A stretch of DNA of 64,000 nt, taken from assembly GCF_004355185.1 (NCBI RefSeq), contig NZ_CP037922.1, forward strand, positions 2,636,001 to 2,700,000, in the 5' to 3' direction. Below the pieces are notes generated by a model. It saw only the letters and a program-made list of their open reading frames with translations, was not told the origin of the DNA and searched no databases. Numbering within the stretch: the first letter of the stretch is position 1; every line of letters begins with the position of its first letter. The DNA is from Hymenobacter radiodurans. GTDB taxonomy: Bacteria; Bacteroidota; Bacteroidia; Cytophagales; Hymenobacteraceae. Below, one piece after another: positions 1 to 9,284 of the stretch. A program made the position numbers and the translations under genes.

Positions 1-90
1 ATCGGTGGCCGAATAAACCTGGGCAGAAGTGGCCGGCAACAGGCCCACTAACAGCGGCAGAAGCAGGAAAAGGGTACGTTTGAGGAGCAT
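1..90 (-). CDS. 5' end of a secreted protein (partial)
   Basis: Read on the minus strand, an ATG at 90 opens a frame that runs off the left edge of the window. The 30 visible residues begin MLLKRTLFLLLPLLVG and continue to an A-T-S-A-Q junction, which is a typical Sec signal peptide with its cleavage region. Nothing of the mature domain is visible, so no function can be given. It is divergent from the ABC importer genes that start about 180 bases away, so the space between probably carries back-to-back promoters. Confidence 0.6.
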   Translation of the reverse strand, partial: MLLKRTLFLLLPLLVGLLPATSAQVYSATD

Positions 91-271
91 GAAAAAGTAG
101 TTTTGGGTGATTAGCGGTTCAAGATAAAGATGTGCTGGCTAGATCTGTTTCCTTTAGGAGTTGTGGACACTAACTACCCGGCGGTCGGAGCCCCGATACT
201 TCACGACCCGTACTCAGGATCACCAAATTAACCTAGCTTACACTAGTCAAGCTGGCCTTACTTTCTTTCCC

Positions 272-1356
272 TTGAGCATTGCCCCGCCCGTTATTCGCGT
301 CCGTGACCTGAGTAAGCACTACCCCGGCCACGCCGCTGTGCAGAACATCTCCTTCGACTTAGCGGCGGGCGAAACACTGGTGTTGCTGGGCCCCAGCGGC
401 TGCGGCAAAACGACGCTGCTCAAAATGCTTAACCGCCTCATCGAGCCCACGGCGGGCACGGTCGAAATCAACGGGGTAGCGGTGGGTCGGCAGCAGCCGG
501 AGGTACTGCGCCGCGGTATTGGCTATGTTATTCAGCAAGTGGGCCTGCTGCCGCACTACACCGTAGCTGAAAATGTAGGCGTGGTGCCGCGCCTGCTGGG
601 CCACACTCCTACTGCTATTGCGGAGCGAACCGACACGCTGCTCACGCGCCTGCATTTGCCCCCCAACCGCTTCGCCGGACAGTACCCACACCAGCTCAGC
701 GGCGGCCAGCAGCAGCGCGTCGGGCTGGCCCGCGCCCTGGCCGCCGACCCGCCCATTATGCTTCTCGATGAGCCCTTCGGCGCCCTCGACCCGGTGACGC
801 GGGCGGGCATCCGGCGCGAGTTCAGGGAGCTGGAAGAGCTCCGTAGCAAGACTATGGTGCTCGTCACCCACGACGTGACCGAGGCCTTCGAGCTAGCCGA
901 CCGCATTGCCCTACTTGACGGGGGCAAATGCAGCAGTTGGGTACGCCGCATGAGCTACTCTTTCAGCCCGCCAACAACTTCGTTCGTGACTTCTTCGCCG
1001 CCGAGCGACTGGCCCTACAGCTACGCACGTTGCGCCTCCGCGACCTGCTGCCATTTTTGCCCCCCAGCACGAAAGCATCTTCATTTAGCAGCATTAGTTT
1101 AGAAAAAATAAACAACTCGTTATCAAACGATAAGACCATATCATATCATCACTCAGTTCAGGAGGCGCTGGAGCTACTAACGGAGCCACGAGCAGACGGT
1201 GTGCCTTCAAATCGGGAGGCCGCAGAGGACGAAGCACGCTACCTTATCATGGTAGAGTCAGACGAAAAAGCCCCCCAGCATCGGGTTGATTTGCCACAGC
1301 TGATGGCCGCTTTTGCCCAGGCTATTCACCAAGCCGAAACCACATGGAAGTCCTGA
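272..1356 (+). CDS. Osmoprotectant-type ABC importer ATPase (OpuCA/ProV-like), frameshifted
   Basis: This is the ATP-hydrolysing subunit of a glycine betaine/choline-type importer. From a TTG start at 272 the protein has Walker A GPSGCGKTT (about residues 40-48), the signature LSGGQQQR (about 142) and Walker B LLDEPFGALDP (about 164). A TTG at 161 is also in frame, but the extra N-terminus is not family-like. The frame breaks after LLDGGK at the G run 920-924. One added G continues it into QQLGTPHELLFQPANNFVRDFF, the expected C-terminal sequence of this family, and gives 361 residues. The C-terminal tail shows no recognisable CBS pair, unlike classical OpuCA. The stop overlaps the permease start by 13 bases, so the two are probably translationally coupled. 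Confidence 0.8.
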
Positions 1357-2908
1357 CCGAGCTGCTAGCTTTCTGGCAGGCTCAGGCCGGAAAGCTCGGC
1401 CATCAAACCTTGCAACACATCGGCCTGACAGCGGCTTCCCTCCTGCTGGCGGTGCTGGTGGGCGTGCCGCTGGGGCTACTACTCACGCGGCGGCCGAGGC
1501 TGGCGCCCGCCGTGCTGGGCTTTACGGGCGTGCTCCAAACCATCCCGAGTATCGCCCTGCTCGGCTTCCTGATTCCGGTGCTCGGCATTGGTCCGCAGCC
1601 GGCAATTTTTGCGCTGTTTCTATATTCCCTGCTGCCCATTGTGCGCAACACATTGACCGGGGTGCAGGGCGTAAGCCCGGCCGTGGTGGAGGCCGCCCGC
1701 GGTCTGGGCCTTACCGATGGGCAGGTGCTGCGGCGGGTAGAGTTGCCGCTGGCCTTACCGGTGCTGTTTGCAGGTATTCGCACAGCTACCGTTATCAACG
1801 TGGGGGTGGCTACGCTAGCGGCCTACATTGCGGCGGGTGGGCTGGGCGAATTTATTTTTGGCGGCATTGCCCTGAATAATCCCGCCATGATTCTGGCTGG
1901 TGCCATCCCGGCTGCCGCATTGGCCTTAGGCTTCGATGCGGCGCTGGCCCGCCTCCAACGGCTCAGCGCCCGCCGTCTTACCCGCGTGGGGGCTTCTTAC
2001 TGGTGTTGCTGCCGTTGCTCTCGGGCTTGTACCTGTTGCCCCGCGCCACGGGCAAGCTGCTGGCCGGCTTCAGTCCGGAGTTCGTGGGGCGGGCCGATGG
2101 GCTGCCGGGTTTGCAAACCAAGTATGGGCTACGTCCGCTGCCCAGCGTGATTCTGGCGCCGGCGTTGGTGTATGAGGCCGCCCGCCACCGCGACGTGGAT
2201 GTTATAGACGGGTACTCCACCGATGGACGCATTAAGGCCTACGACTTACGTGTGCTGCGCGACGACCGGGGGGCTTTTCCGCCCTACTTCGCCGCGCCCG
2301 TGGTACGCCAGGCGGTGCTGGCGGCCCACCCGGAGCTGCGCGCCGTATTGGAAAAGCTCGCTGGCCGCATCTCCGACTCCGTGATGACGGAGCTGAACTA
2401 CCGCGTAGACTACCGCCACGAAACGCCCCGCGCCGTGGCTCACGATTTTCTGCGGCGGGGTGGCCTGTGGCGGGCACCACAACCTGCCACGGGTGCTACC
2501 CTGCGGCTGGGCTCCAAGATTTTTGCTGAGCAGTACATTCTAGCGGAGCTTTACGCGGCCCTCATTCGGGGCTACACCAACTTGGATGTTGTTACCAAAA
2601 CTGGCCTGGGCGGCACCAGCATCTGCTTTGAGGCCCTTCGCACCGGCGAAATCGATTTGTATCCGGAATACACCGGCACGGGCTTGCTGGTGCTGCTCCA
2701 GCCCACTCCGGCCACCGTCGATTCGCTGGCGGGCAATCCGCAGGCAGTGTTCGACTACGTGCAAACCCGCTTCAGAACACGCTACGGGCTGGAGTGGCTG
2801 AGCCCTCTGGGCTTCAACAACACGTATGCCCTCCTCATGCGGCAGCAGCAAGCTGAGCAGCTGCACATTGCCTCTGTGTCGGAGTTAGGCACCTATCTGC
2901 GCCGTTAA
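1344..2908 (+). CDS. ABC permease fused to a permuted glycine-betaine-type substrate-binding domain, frameshifted
   Basis: Residues 1-205 or so are an OpuCB/ProW permease: several membrane helices, QTIPSIALLGFLIPVLGIG, and the coupling-loop region VVEAARGLGLTDGQVL. The frame breaks at the G run 1988-1992. One added G joins it to LLVLLPLLSGLYLLPR, a further membrane helix, and then a substrate-binding domain; the fused length becomes 521 residues. The binding domain is in swapped order. First comes the usual second half (AGFSPEFVGRADGLPGL, DGYSTDGRIKAYDL, FPPYFAAPVVR), then the usual first half (GSKIFAEQYILAEL, KTGLGGTSICFEAL, GEIDLYPEYTGTG, LGFNNTYAL), ending at SELGTYLRR. It should work with the ATPase upstream. 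Substrate is inferred from family only. Confidence 0.8.
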
Positions 2909-2915
2909 AGTAAAC

Positions 2916-2973
2916 GCAGGCATAAAAAGCCCCCCGCAACGTGTATAGCGGCTGTGGGGCTTTTTATGCCTGC
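2916..2973. terminator. Long hairpin terminator after the ABC importer
   Basis: Arms GCAGGCATAAAAAGCCCC and GGGGCTTTTTATGCCTGC pair perfectly over 18 bases, and the A and T tracts lie inside the stem. The hairpin would end the transcript of the permease gene, which stops at 2908. Confidence 0.8.
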
Positions 2974-3303
2974 AAGGCTAAATGCGTTCGTTTGCCAGCC
3001 ACTAAACTGATGTAGACAGGTCGATCAAGCAGTAATTCTCGCCCGTAGCTTAACAACCGCGAGTCTGCAATAAGTATACTTTAATCTACTCAACAGCCTA
3101 ACCCCCTACAATATAATTCGAATCAAACCACTGTTAATCAAAAAACTATGCGTAAACACCAGGCACATTTTTATGCTAAAGGATTAACCCTGGATTAAAT
3201 AGTGGCGGAATCTGAGATGAGGCAATCCGCTCGAGTTGGCACATCGTAGCTAACCTCAATCAAATACTAGTCTTTCATCTTTTTATCCCAAACACCTACG
3301 GAA
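2974..3303. other. AT-rich leader of the first DUF4394 gene, no gene seen
   Basis: These 330 bases hold no credible reading frame and are much richer in A and T than the flanking genes. The region presumably carries the promoter and 5' leader of the lipoprotein gene at 3304. I could not find a convincing TTTG/TAnnTTTG pair at the right spacing. Confidence 0.4.
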
Positions 3304-4839
3304 ATGAGAAAACCGTCTTCCCTCGTCAAGCTCAGTGCCTTTGCTCTTGCCTTAGCCTCTCTCACCAGTTGCGAGGATGTGCTGGAGCAGTATTTCCCCA
3401 AAAATGGCAATGGCGACGACAAGCCCGTTTCCAGCCAAGATATTCCCTTTTACGCCTTGTCGGGCGGAGTAACTCTGGACCTATACTCTACCAAGAACCC
3501 CGCCCGCAGCTCTGCCTCAACCGCTATTTCAGGGTTGCAAAGCGGAGAAAAGCTGCTGGGCATTGACTTCCGCCCCGCCACCGGCCAGCTTTATGGCATC
3601 GGCAGCACCAGCCGTCTGTATGTCATTAATCCCGTCACCGGCGCAGCCCGGGCTATCGGCAGCGGACCAATCACGCCCGCGCTGGAGGGTGATATGGTAG
3701 CTTTCGACTTTAACCCCACCGTAGACCGCATCCGCGTAGTAACCAGCACGGGCCAAAACCTCCGTCTGAACCCTGAAACCGCGGCCGGCACTATCGTCGA
3801 CGGGGGCATTAATGGGGTGCCCGGCGCCGGTATTACGGGTGCCGCGTACACGAACAGCGTAGCCGGCGCCAGTGCCACGGTGCTCTACGACCTCGACCCC
3901 GCCACGAATACTCTGTATCGTCAGGATCCGCCCAACAACGGCACGCTGGTGGCCGTTGGCGAACTAAAGGTGGACATCAGCGGCAACGGCGGCTTCGATA
4001 TCGATGCCAAAACGGGTACCGCCCTGGCCCTGTACGATGTGAACGGCAAGCCCACGCTCTTTACTGTTGACCTGGCCACTGGTAGCACCAAAACGCTGGT
4101 GAAGTATGATAACAACGCAGCGTATACGGGCCTTGCCATTCCTACCCAGTCGGTAGCCTATGCCGTGAGTGCCAACAACCTGCTGATTTTCAATCCGACT
4201 AATCCGTCAGCCGTTGTAACCAAACCGATTACCGGCCTGGCCGCTGGCGACAACGTGTTGGGGCTGGATTTCCGTCCTGTAAACGGTCAATTGTATGCCC
4301 TGGGCAGCGGCAGCCGTCTGTACACCATCAATGCCTCTTCGGGCGCGGCCGCTACGGTTGCTACCCTTAGCACTACCCTTGCGGGCACGAGCTTTGGCTT
4401 TGACTTCAATCCCGTTGTCGACCGGATTCGCATCATCAGCAACACTGGCCAGAACCTGCGCGTGAACCCCGCCGATGGTGTGGCCATTGTGGATGGCAGT
4501 CTGAATCCTGGCTCGCCCAGCGTAAGCGCGGCCGCCTACGAGAACAACTTTGCCGGCACCACCGCCACCAGCCTGTTTGTGATTGACTACACCACCGACA
4601 AGCTTTACCTGCAAAACCCACCCAACAACGGCACCCTAGTAGAAATCGGTAACCTGGGAATAAACGCCGAAGCCGCCAATGGCTACGATATCGGCGGCAC
4701 CAGCAACACCGGCTACGCTATCCTCACGGCCAGTGGCGCCACCAAGCTCTACAGCGTAAATAAGTCCAGCGGCGCAGTTACGGCCCTCGGCGACTTTGGC
4801 AGCACTGTCAATGGCTTTACCGTCGGCCTAGGCTTCTAA
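3304..4839 (+). CDS. DUF4394 repeat lipoprotein, paralogue 1
   Basis: A 511-residue secreted lipoprotein: short signal peptide with lipobox L-T-S-C, lipidated Cys at 23, then CEDVLEQYFPK. The mature part contains two DUF4394-like halves of about 220 residues each. Each carries the set IDFRPATGQLY(G/A), LYxIN, FDFNPxVDRIR, TGQNLRxNP and DPPNNGTLVxxG, which suggests a beta-propeller-like fold. The function of DUF4394 is not established. The protein ends in VGLGF, a tail shared by all three paralogues here. It sits alone between two hairpins, so it is probably its own transcription unit. Surface location is inferred from the lipobox. Confidence 0.85.
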   Translation: MRKPSSLVKLSAFALALASLTSCEDVLEQYFPKNGNGDDKPVSSQDIPFYALSGGVTLDLYSTKNPARSSASTAISGLQSGEKLLGIDFRPATGQLYGIGSTSRLYVINPVTGAARAIGSGPITPALEGDMVAFDFNPTVDRIRVVTSTGQNLRLNPETAAGTIVDGGINGVPGAGITGAAYTNSVAGASATVLYDLDPATNTLYRQDPPNNGTLVAVGELKVDISGNGGFDIDAKTGTALALYDVNGKPTLFTVDLATGSTKTLVKYDNNAAYTGLAIPTQSVAYAVSANNLLIFNPTNPSAVVTKPITGLAAGDNVLGLDFRPVNGQLYALGSGSRLYTINASSGAAATVATLSTTLAGTSFGFDFNPVVDRIRIISNTGQNLRVNPADGVAIVDGSLNPGSPSVSAAAYENNFAGTTATSLFVIDYTTDKLYLQNPPNNGTLVEIGNLGINAEAANGYDIGGTSNTGYAILTASGATKLYSVNKSSGAVTALGDFGSTVNGFTVGLGF

Positions 4840-4857
4840 GGTTTCTTCCCTTATTAT

Positions 4858-4890
4858 AAAAGCCCCCAGAGTTCTTCTGGGGGCTTTTTA
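4858..4890. terminator. Terminator after DUF4394 paralogue 1
   Basis: A hairpin with arms AAAAGCCCCCAGA and TCTGGGGGCTTTT around a short loop, 18 bases after the stop codon. Confidence 0.8.
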
Positions 4891-5062
4891 TTTTACATCA
4901 CACAAAATATACTTAGAATATATGGTGTAAGATAGCCTAGGTATAACTAGGATAATTTCATTTCGAAAAAATAGAAATAGGAACATCTAAATAGTGAGGA
5001 GCTACGTATGGCAAGTAGTCTAGTCCTATTATTTCTTTTTTCCATCCTATCTTCTCGGTTCT

Positions 5063-6664
5063 ATGCTAAAACCCTCTTCCCTCGCCAAGTGGGGCGTGGC
5101 TGCGCTGTTATTATCCTCGCTCACGAGTTGCGAGGATATCTTGGAGCAGTACTTCCCCAAACCCAATCCTACCCCACCCACCATCCCCACCTTCCCGCCC
5201 CTGGGTCAGGACATCGCCTTCTACGCTTTGTCAGGGGGCACGCGGCTCGATGCGTATAATACGAGCAACGCGGCCAGCCGCACTAGTTCCGTCGCCCTCA
5301 CGGGCCTGGGCAGCGGCGAGACGCTCCTGGCCATCGACTTCCGCCCCGCCACGGGCCAGCTCTACGGGGTGAGCAGTGCCAGTCGCCTCTATGTGATTAA
5401 TCAGAATACGGGCGCAGCTAGGGCTATTGGCAGCGGCGCCTTCACGCCGGCCGTAGCGGGCAACTTGGTGGGCTTCGACTTCAACCCCACCGTGGACCGC
5501 ATTCGCCTGGTCACCTCAACTGGGCAGAACCTGCGCCTGAACCCCGAAACCGGCGCGGTCGCCGCCACCGATGGCAGCCTCAACGGGGCGGGCGGCGCAA
5601 TGGTAACCGGGGCCGCCTACACCAATAATACAGCCGGGGCCAGTACCACCGCCCTGTACGCCATTAACACCCAGAACCAACAGCTTTACCTAGTCAACCC
5701 GCCCAACGACGGCACGCTCGTGCCCGTGGGCAGCTTGAACCTGAACATCAGCGGGGATGGAGGCTTTGACATCGACGCCAAGACGGGCACGGCCCTGGGC
5801 TTGTATTCTGTGCAAGGCAAACCGACCTTGTTTACCGTGGATCTAACGACGGGCGCCGCCCGGCCCCTAGCCGAATATGCCACCAATTCTGGATATTCAG
5901 GCATTGCTATTCCTACCCGGCCAGTTGCCTACGCGTTGAATCTCGCACAGGGTATAAGAGGAGGAACCCTGAACGATCTGTATATAATCGACCCAACCAA
6001 TCCATCAACCTCCGTCTATAAGAGCGTGACAGGCTTGAAGGAGAATGAGGGAATCGTGGGTATGGATTTCCGCCCCGCTACGGGCCAGCTCTATGCCCTC
6101 ACCAATACCAGTGAGCTGTACGTGCTTAACCTCGCCACGGGTGCAGCCACCAAGGTGGCTACGCTAAGTGTTCCCTTAGAGGCAGGTCCGGTAGGCGTAG
6201 CCAATGGGAGAGGTTTTGACTTCAACCCCGTTGTTGACCGCATTCGCATCGTGACTGCTTCGGGTCAGAATTTGCGGGTGAATCCTGCGGACGGTATGAC
6301 CACCGTAGATGGCCGCATTAATCCGGGCACGCCTAGTATTTTGGCGGCGGGGTATGATAATAATTTCGCGGGGACAACGACAACCACCTTGTACGTTCTT
6401 GATGGCAATGGTAAATTATACCGGCAGAGCCCACCCAATGACGGTACTTTAGTAGAGATAGGAAACACGGGAATTCCTAACGTATCGAACTTTGATATTG
6501 GGGGCAGCACCAATACGGGTTATATATACACGGCCACCGGTGGTGGTGGCACCGCTATCCTTATTTCCACCATTAATGTAACGACGGGAGCGGTTACATC
6601 ATCCACCCAGGGCTTTAACGCGGGTGGTTTTCCTACGGCCTTTGCCGTTGGATTAGGTTTTTAA
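5063..6664 (+). CDS. DUF4394 repeat lipoprotein, paralogue 2
   Basis: A 533-residue lipoprotein of the same architecture as the gene at 3304: lipobox L-T-S-C with Cys 23, CEDILEQYFPK, a Pro/Thr linker, and two DUF4394-like halves. The first half is nearly identical to that of the paralogue at 9285, for example LYLVNPPNDGT and FDIDAKTGTALGLYSVQGK. The last 30 or so bases before the start codon are also nearly the same as those before 9285, so the duplication included the leader. The second half is more divergent and contains indels such as EAGPVGVANGR. Function unknown. Confidence 0.85.
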   Translation: MLKPSSLAKWGVAALLLSSLTSCEDILEQYFPKPNPTPPTIPTFPPLGQDIAFYALSGGTRLDAYNTSNAASRTSSVALTGLGSGETLLAIDFRPATGQLYGVSSASRLYVINQNTGAARAIGSGAFTPAVAGNLVGFDFNPTVDRIRLVTSTGQNLRLNPETGAVAATDGSLNGAGGAMVTGAAYTNNTAGASTTALYAINTQNQQLYLVNPPNDGTLVPVGSLNLNISGDGGFDIDAKTGTALGLYSVQGKPTLFTVDLTTGAARPLAEYATNSGYSGIAIPTRPVAYALNLAQGIRGGTLNDLYIIDPTNPSTSVYKSVTGLKENEGIVGMDFRPATGQLYALTNTSELYVLNLATGAATKVATLSVPLEAGPVGVANGRGFDFNPVVDRIRIVTASGQNLRVNPADGMTTVDGRINPGTPSILAAGYDNNFAGTTTTTLYVLDGNGKLYRQSPPNDGTLVEIGNTGIPNVSNFDIGGSTNTGYIYTATGGGGTAILISTINVTTGAVTSSTQGFNAGGFPTAFAVGLGF

Positions 6665-6692
6665 ATAAATCAAAACACCAAGCATTTTGTTA

Positions 6693-6727
6693 CAAAAAAG
6701 CCCCCAGCGCAGCATTGGGGGCTTTTT
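6693..6727. terminator. Bidirectional terminator between DUF4394 paralogue 2 and surE
   Basis: An A-tract, AGCCCCCA, loop, TTGGGGGCT and T-tract form a hairpin between two convergent genes: the lipoprotein stop is at 6664 and the surE stop at 6741. It can serve both strands. Confidence 0.8.
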
Positions 6728-6740
6728 AATGATGTTTACT

Positions 6741-7604
6741 TTACGGATTAACTACGCCGTAGTCTTCCGGCTCCACGGGGTGAGCAACCGGGATACTGGT
6801 GGGTGCGGGCTGACCGGGCAATTGCATCTCCCAGCCCTGCTGCATCTGCGTGAGGCCGGTGCGGGCGGTGAGGTCGAACTGGCAGGGCACGATGGACACG
6901 AAGTTGTGCGCCAGTGCCCACTCGTCGGTATCGTTGCCCTCGTCGAGGTTCACGAAGCTACCGATCAGCCAGTAGTAAGGGCGCTTGTGTGGGTCGTGGC
7001 GTAGGTCGAACTCTTCCTGCCACTTAGCGCGGGCCTGACGGCACAATCTGGCCCCCAGAATAGGTGTGTCCGACTTTTTGGGAATGTTCACGTTCAGGGC
7101 CGTACCGGCCGGAATACCGTGCTCCAGGGCTTGGCGCGTGACGTGCTCTACCCACTCTTCAGTATGCGAAAAGTCGGCGGAGTGGCCGTAGTCGCACAGC
7201 GAGAAACCGATGGCCGGCAGCCCTTCAATGGCCGCCTCAATTGCCGCCGACATAGTACCCGAATACAGCACGTTTACCGACGAGTTAGAGCCATGATTAA
7301 TACCCGACACCACCAGATCAGGCTGGCGGTCTTTCAATACATGATGCTTGGCCAGTTTCACGCAGTCGGCGGGCGTACCGGAACACTCGTAGGCTTCGAT
7401 GCCCTCAAAAATGGTGCTCGGGTCGAGCCGCAAGGGGTGACCAATCGTAATAGCATGGCCCATGCCCGACTGGGGCGAATTGGGAGCCACTACCACTACC
7501 TCACCGATGCGGCGCATGACGCGCACCAGCGTAGCAATGCCGGGGGCCGTGATGCCATCGTCGTTGGAAATGAGAATCAGGGGTTTGGAAGGTATAGCAG
7601 CCAC
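6741..7604 (-). CDS. surE: 5'-nucleotidase SurE
   Basis: Nucleoside 5'-monophosphate phosphatase of the stationary-phase survival family, cytoplasmic and metal dependent. The signature ISNDDGITAPG, with its paired metal-binding Asp residues, lies near the N-terminus. It is followed by NSPQSGMGHAIT, SGINHGSN and LNVNIP, all conserved in SurE. The length from the GTG at 7604 is 287 residues. A TTG at 7640 extends the frame, but a TACCTTTG promoter box overlaps that codon, so I prefer the GTG, which gives an N-terminus running directly into KPLILISNDDG. It is a single gene, convergent with DUF4394 paralogue 2. Confidence 0.92.
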   Translation of the reverse strand: MAAIPSKPLILISNDDGITAPGIATLVRVMRRIGEVVVVAPNSPQSGMGHAITIGHPLRLDPSTIFEGIEAYECSGTPADCVKLAKHHVLKDRQPDLVVSGINHGSNSSVNVLYSGTMSAAIEAAIEGLPAIGFSLCDYGHSADFSHTEEWVEHVTRQALEHGIPAGTALNVNIPKKSDTPILGARLCRQARAKWQEEFDLRHDPHKRPYYWLIGSFVNLDEGNDTDEWALAHNFVSIVPCQFDLTARTGLTQMQQGWEMQLPGQPAPTSIPVAHPVEPEDYGVVNP

Positions 7605-7637
7605 GAGAAACAGAATTTGAAGTGAGTAACCGAGCCG

Positions 7638-7645
7638 CAAAGGTA
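7638..7645 (-). promoter_or_regulatory. Candidate -7 box of surE
   Basis: On the minus strand this reads TACCTTTG, an exact match to the Bacteroidota TAnnTTTG element, about 35 bases before the chosen GTG start. No TTG is visible at the usual -33 distance, so the call rests on one half only. Confidence 0.4.
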
Positions 7646-7734
7646 GGCAAGCCGGGCGGCTTCCTCCCCCGCGGCCGAGTTAAGTACGCAGGAAGTCAAC
7701 GAGCAGCGCACCGCTACCGTATGGCATCGGTACT

Positions 7735-8434
7735 ATGTTCTACTTCTCTGCTTCCGCTCGGGCCGCAGCACTGCTCTTGGCCCTGACTGCCGTTAGCGCC
7801 TGCGACTCCTCCACGACTCAACCCCCGTGGATTCGGGCGGCGAACAGCCATTTCAACCCTCAGCCCCGCTTACGGCATCGGCTCCGTCGGCCACGTCGCC
7901 CCCGCCACCGGGAACCCCGAGAAGCCCGTATCGGCCGCCAACCCCACTACCCCCGATTCCCTGCATTTGCTCAGCTCCGACCGAGTTGGGCGCCTGCGCC
8001 TGAATACCAGCGAGCAGGCCGTTCTGCGCCTGATTCCGTCCAGCCGCCGCCGTAAGTCTACCCGCACCGCAGAAGGAATTACGTACCCGGTGTACGAAGT
8101 AACCGATGCGCAGCAGCCCACTGCGCCCCCTATCTTATTGGAGATGAACGGCAACGAGCAGGACGGCTTCCGTATCTGGCGCATCCGCGTTACCGATCCG
8201 CAGTATCGCACCGCCGATGGTATTGGAGTAGGCTCGCCCTACGGTGCCGCCCGGCAGCAGTACGGCATCACGACCATCGAGAAAACGGACGCGGGCCTAG
8301 TAGCCGTATCCGATGCGGTAAAAATGTCATGGGTCTTGGATGAGCAATCTTTGCCCCCCAAGCGTCCCAGCCAACTACGTCCTACCGACGTGCCCACAGC
8401 CACGCGCATAATTGGGGTGCTGGTGTCGCGCTAG
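7735..8434 (+). CDS. Small lipoprotein of unknown function, doubly frameshifted
   Basis: The ATG at 7735 opens a clear lipoprotein signal with lipobox V-S-A-C (Cys 23) and then CDSSTTQPP. The matching C-terminal part, SLHLLSSDRVGRLRLNTSEQ to IIGVLVSR, is in another frame ending at 8434. Two bases are missing. A sixth C at the run 7822-7826 restores QPPVDSGGEQPFQP, and a sixth C at 7899-7903 (or 7950-7954) rejoins the downstream frame. The result is 233 residues with a Pro/Ala-rich linker after the lipid anchor. I recognise no domain. It lies between surE and the DoxX gene; surE is divergent. Confidence 0.6.
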
Positions 8435-8450
8435 CGCAGAAAGCGAGTAA

Positions 8451-8479
8451 TTGCATTACGCTATATTTCCTGTACTTTG
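8451..8479 (+). promoter_or_regulatory. Possible promoter of the DoxX gene
   Basis: TTG at 8451 is separated by 19 bases from TACTTTG at 8473, which is one base short of the TAnnTTTG consensus. The start codon of the DoxX gene is 70 bases downstream. Confidence 0.35.
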
Positions 8480-8548
8480 GCACTGTCGAGCTACCTAATG
8501 GTTCCGCTGCTCGTATTCACCCCTGCTTCTATCATCTAGCTATCGTCT

Positions 8549-8986
8549 ATGCTTCTGTTCGAAAACACCTACCGTACACGTGACTTTGGGCTGTTGGTAT
8601 TACGGGTTGGCTTGGGAATGATGTTCACGATACATGGCTATCCGAAGCTGATGGGTGGTCAGGCCGCCTGGACGGAAGTAGGCGGCGTGATGAAGCTGGT
8701 CGGGCTTGATTTTGCTCCTACTGCCTGGGGGCTTCTTGCCGCCGTTGCTGAGGCCGTTGGGGGGCAATTATTAGCCGTAGGGTTGTTCTTTCGAATCACC
8801 TGCGCCGCTCTGCTTATCACCATGATTATGGCCGCCATCATGCACATCAGCAAAGGCGACGGTTTTGCCGGTTATTCCCACGCCGTTGAGTCAGCATTCG
8901 TGTTTTTGGGTCTGCTATTCATCGGACCCGGCCGGTACAGCCTAGATAGATTGCTATTTCCGGGTCCACGCAGATTGTATCAATAA
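8549..8986 (+). CDS. DoxX family membrane protein
   Basis: A 145-residue integral membrane protein of the DoxX/DoxD-like family. The sequence starts with a short soluble stretch, then LLVLRVGLGMMFTIHGYPKLMGG, the conserved first helix and HGxxKL motif of the family. Three more hydrophobic helices follow, at about 58-80, 83-100 and 115-132. The family is linked to redox or sulfur metabolism in some bacteria, but most members have no assigned role. The gene stands alone, followed by a hairpin terminator. Confidence 0.85.
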   Translation: MLLFENTYRTRDFGLLVLRVGLGMMFTIHGYPKLMGGQAAWTEVGGVMKLVGLDFAPTAWGLLAAVAEAVGGQLLAVGLFFRITCAALLITMIMAAIMHISKGDGFAGYSHAVESAFVFLGLLFIGPGRYSLDRLLFPGPRRLYQ

Positions 8987-9010
8987 AATTCTGGAATACA
9001 GTTTAACTCC

Positions 9011-9042
9011 AAAAAGCCTTGGCACTTGCGTCAAGGCTTTTT
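9011..9042. terminator. Terminator after the DoxX gene
   Basis: AAAAAGCCTTG and CAAGGCTTTTT form a perfect 11-base stem around a 10-base loop, 25 bases after the DoxX stop codon. Confidence 0.8.
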
Positions 9043-9284
9043 CTTTTGCCAAAATATCCACTTGAGGGCGTATCCATTTATAGAATGCTATAAATACAAA
9101 TAATAGACAGTGTACATTTTAATATATAAATCATTGTTTAACAACATTATACAATCCATAATATATGTCTAGCAAAACTTATTTTGATAAAATTAAACTT
9201 CTAAACATCTGATTTAGAAAAGGTAACGTAAGTTCAACAATAGAATTATATTCATTCTTCTTTCCATCCTATCATCTCGTTTCT

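Noticed and set aside
161..271. N-terminal extension of the ABC ATPase from a TTG at 161
   Set aside because: The extra 37 residues are unlike the family and the conserved domain begins just after the TTG at 272; the longer start has no support.
920..2003. Programmed -1 frameshifting in the ABC importer genes
   Set aside because: No X-XXY-YYZ heptamer with a downstream structure is seen, and the same single-base shortfall at G/C runs occurs in unrelated genes throughout the window.
5008..5259. 83-residue frame overlapping the start of DUF4394 paralogue 2
   Set aside because: It is an alternative-frame reading of the leader and first codons of the lipoprotein gene, with no family features.
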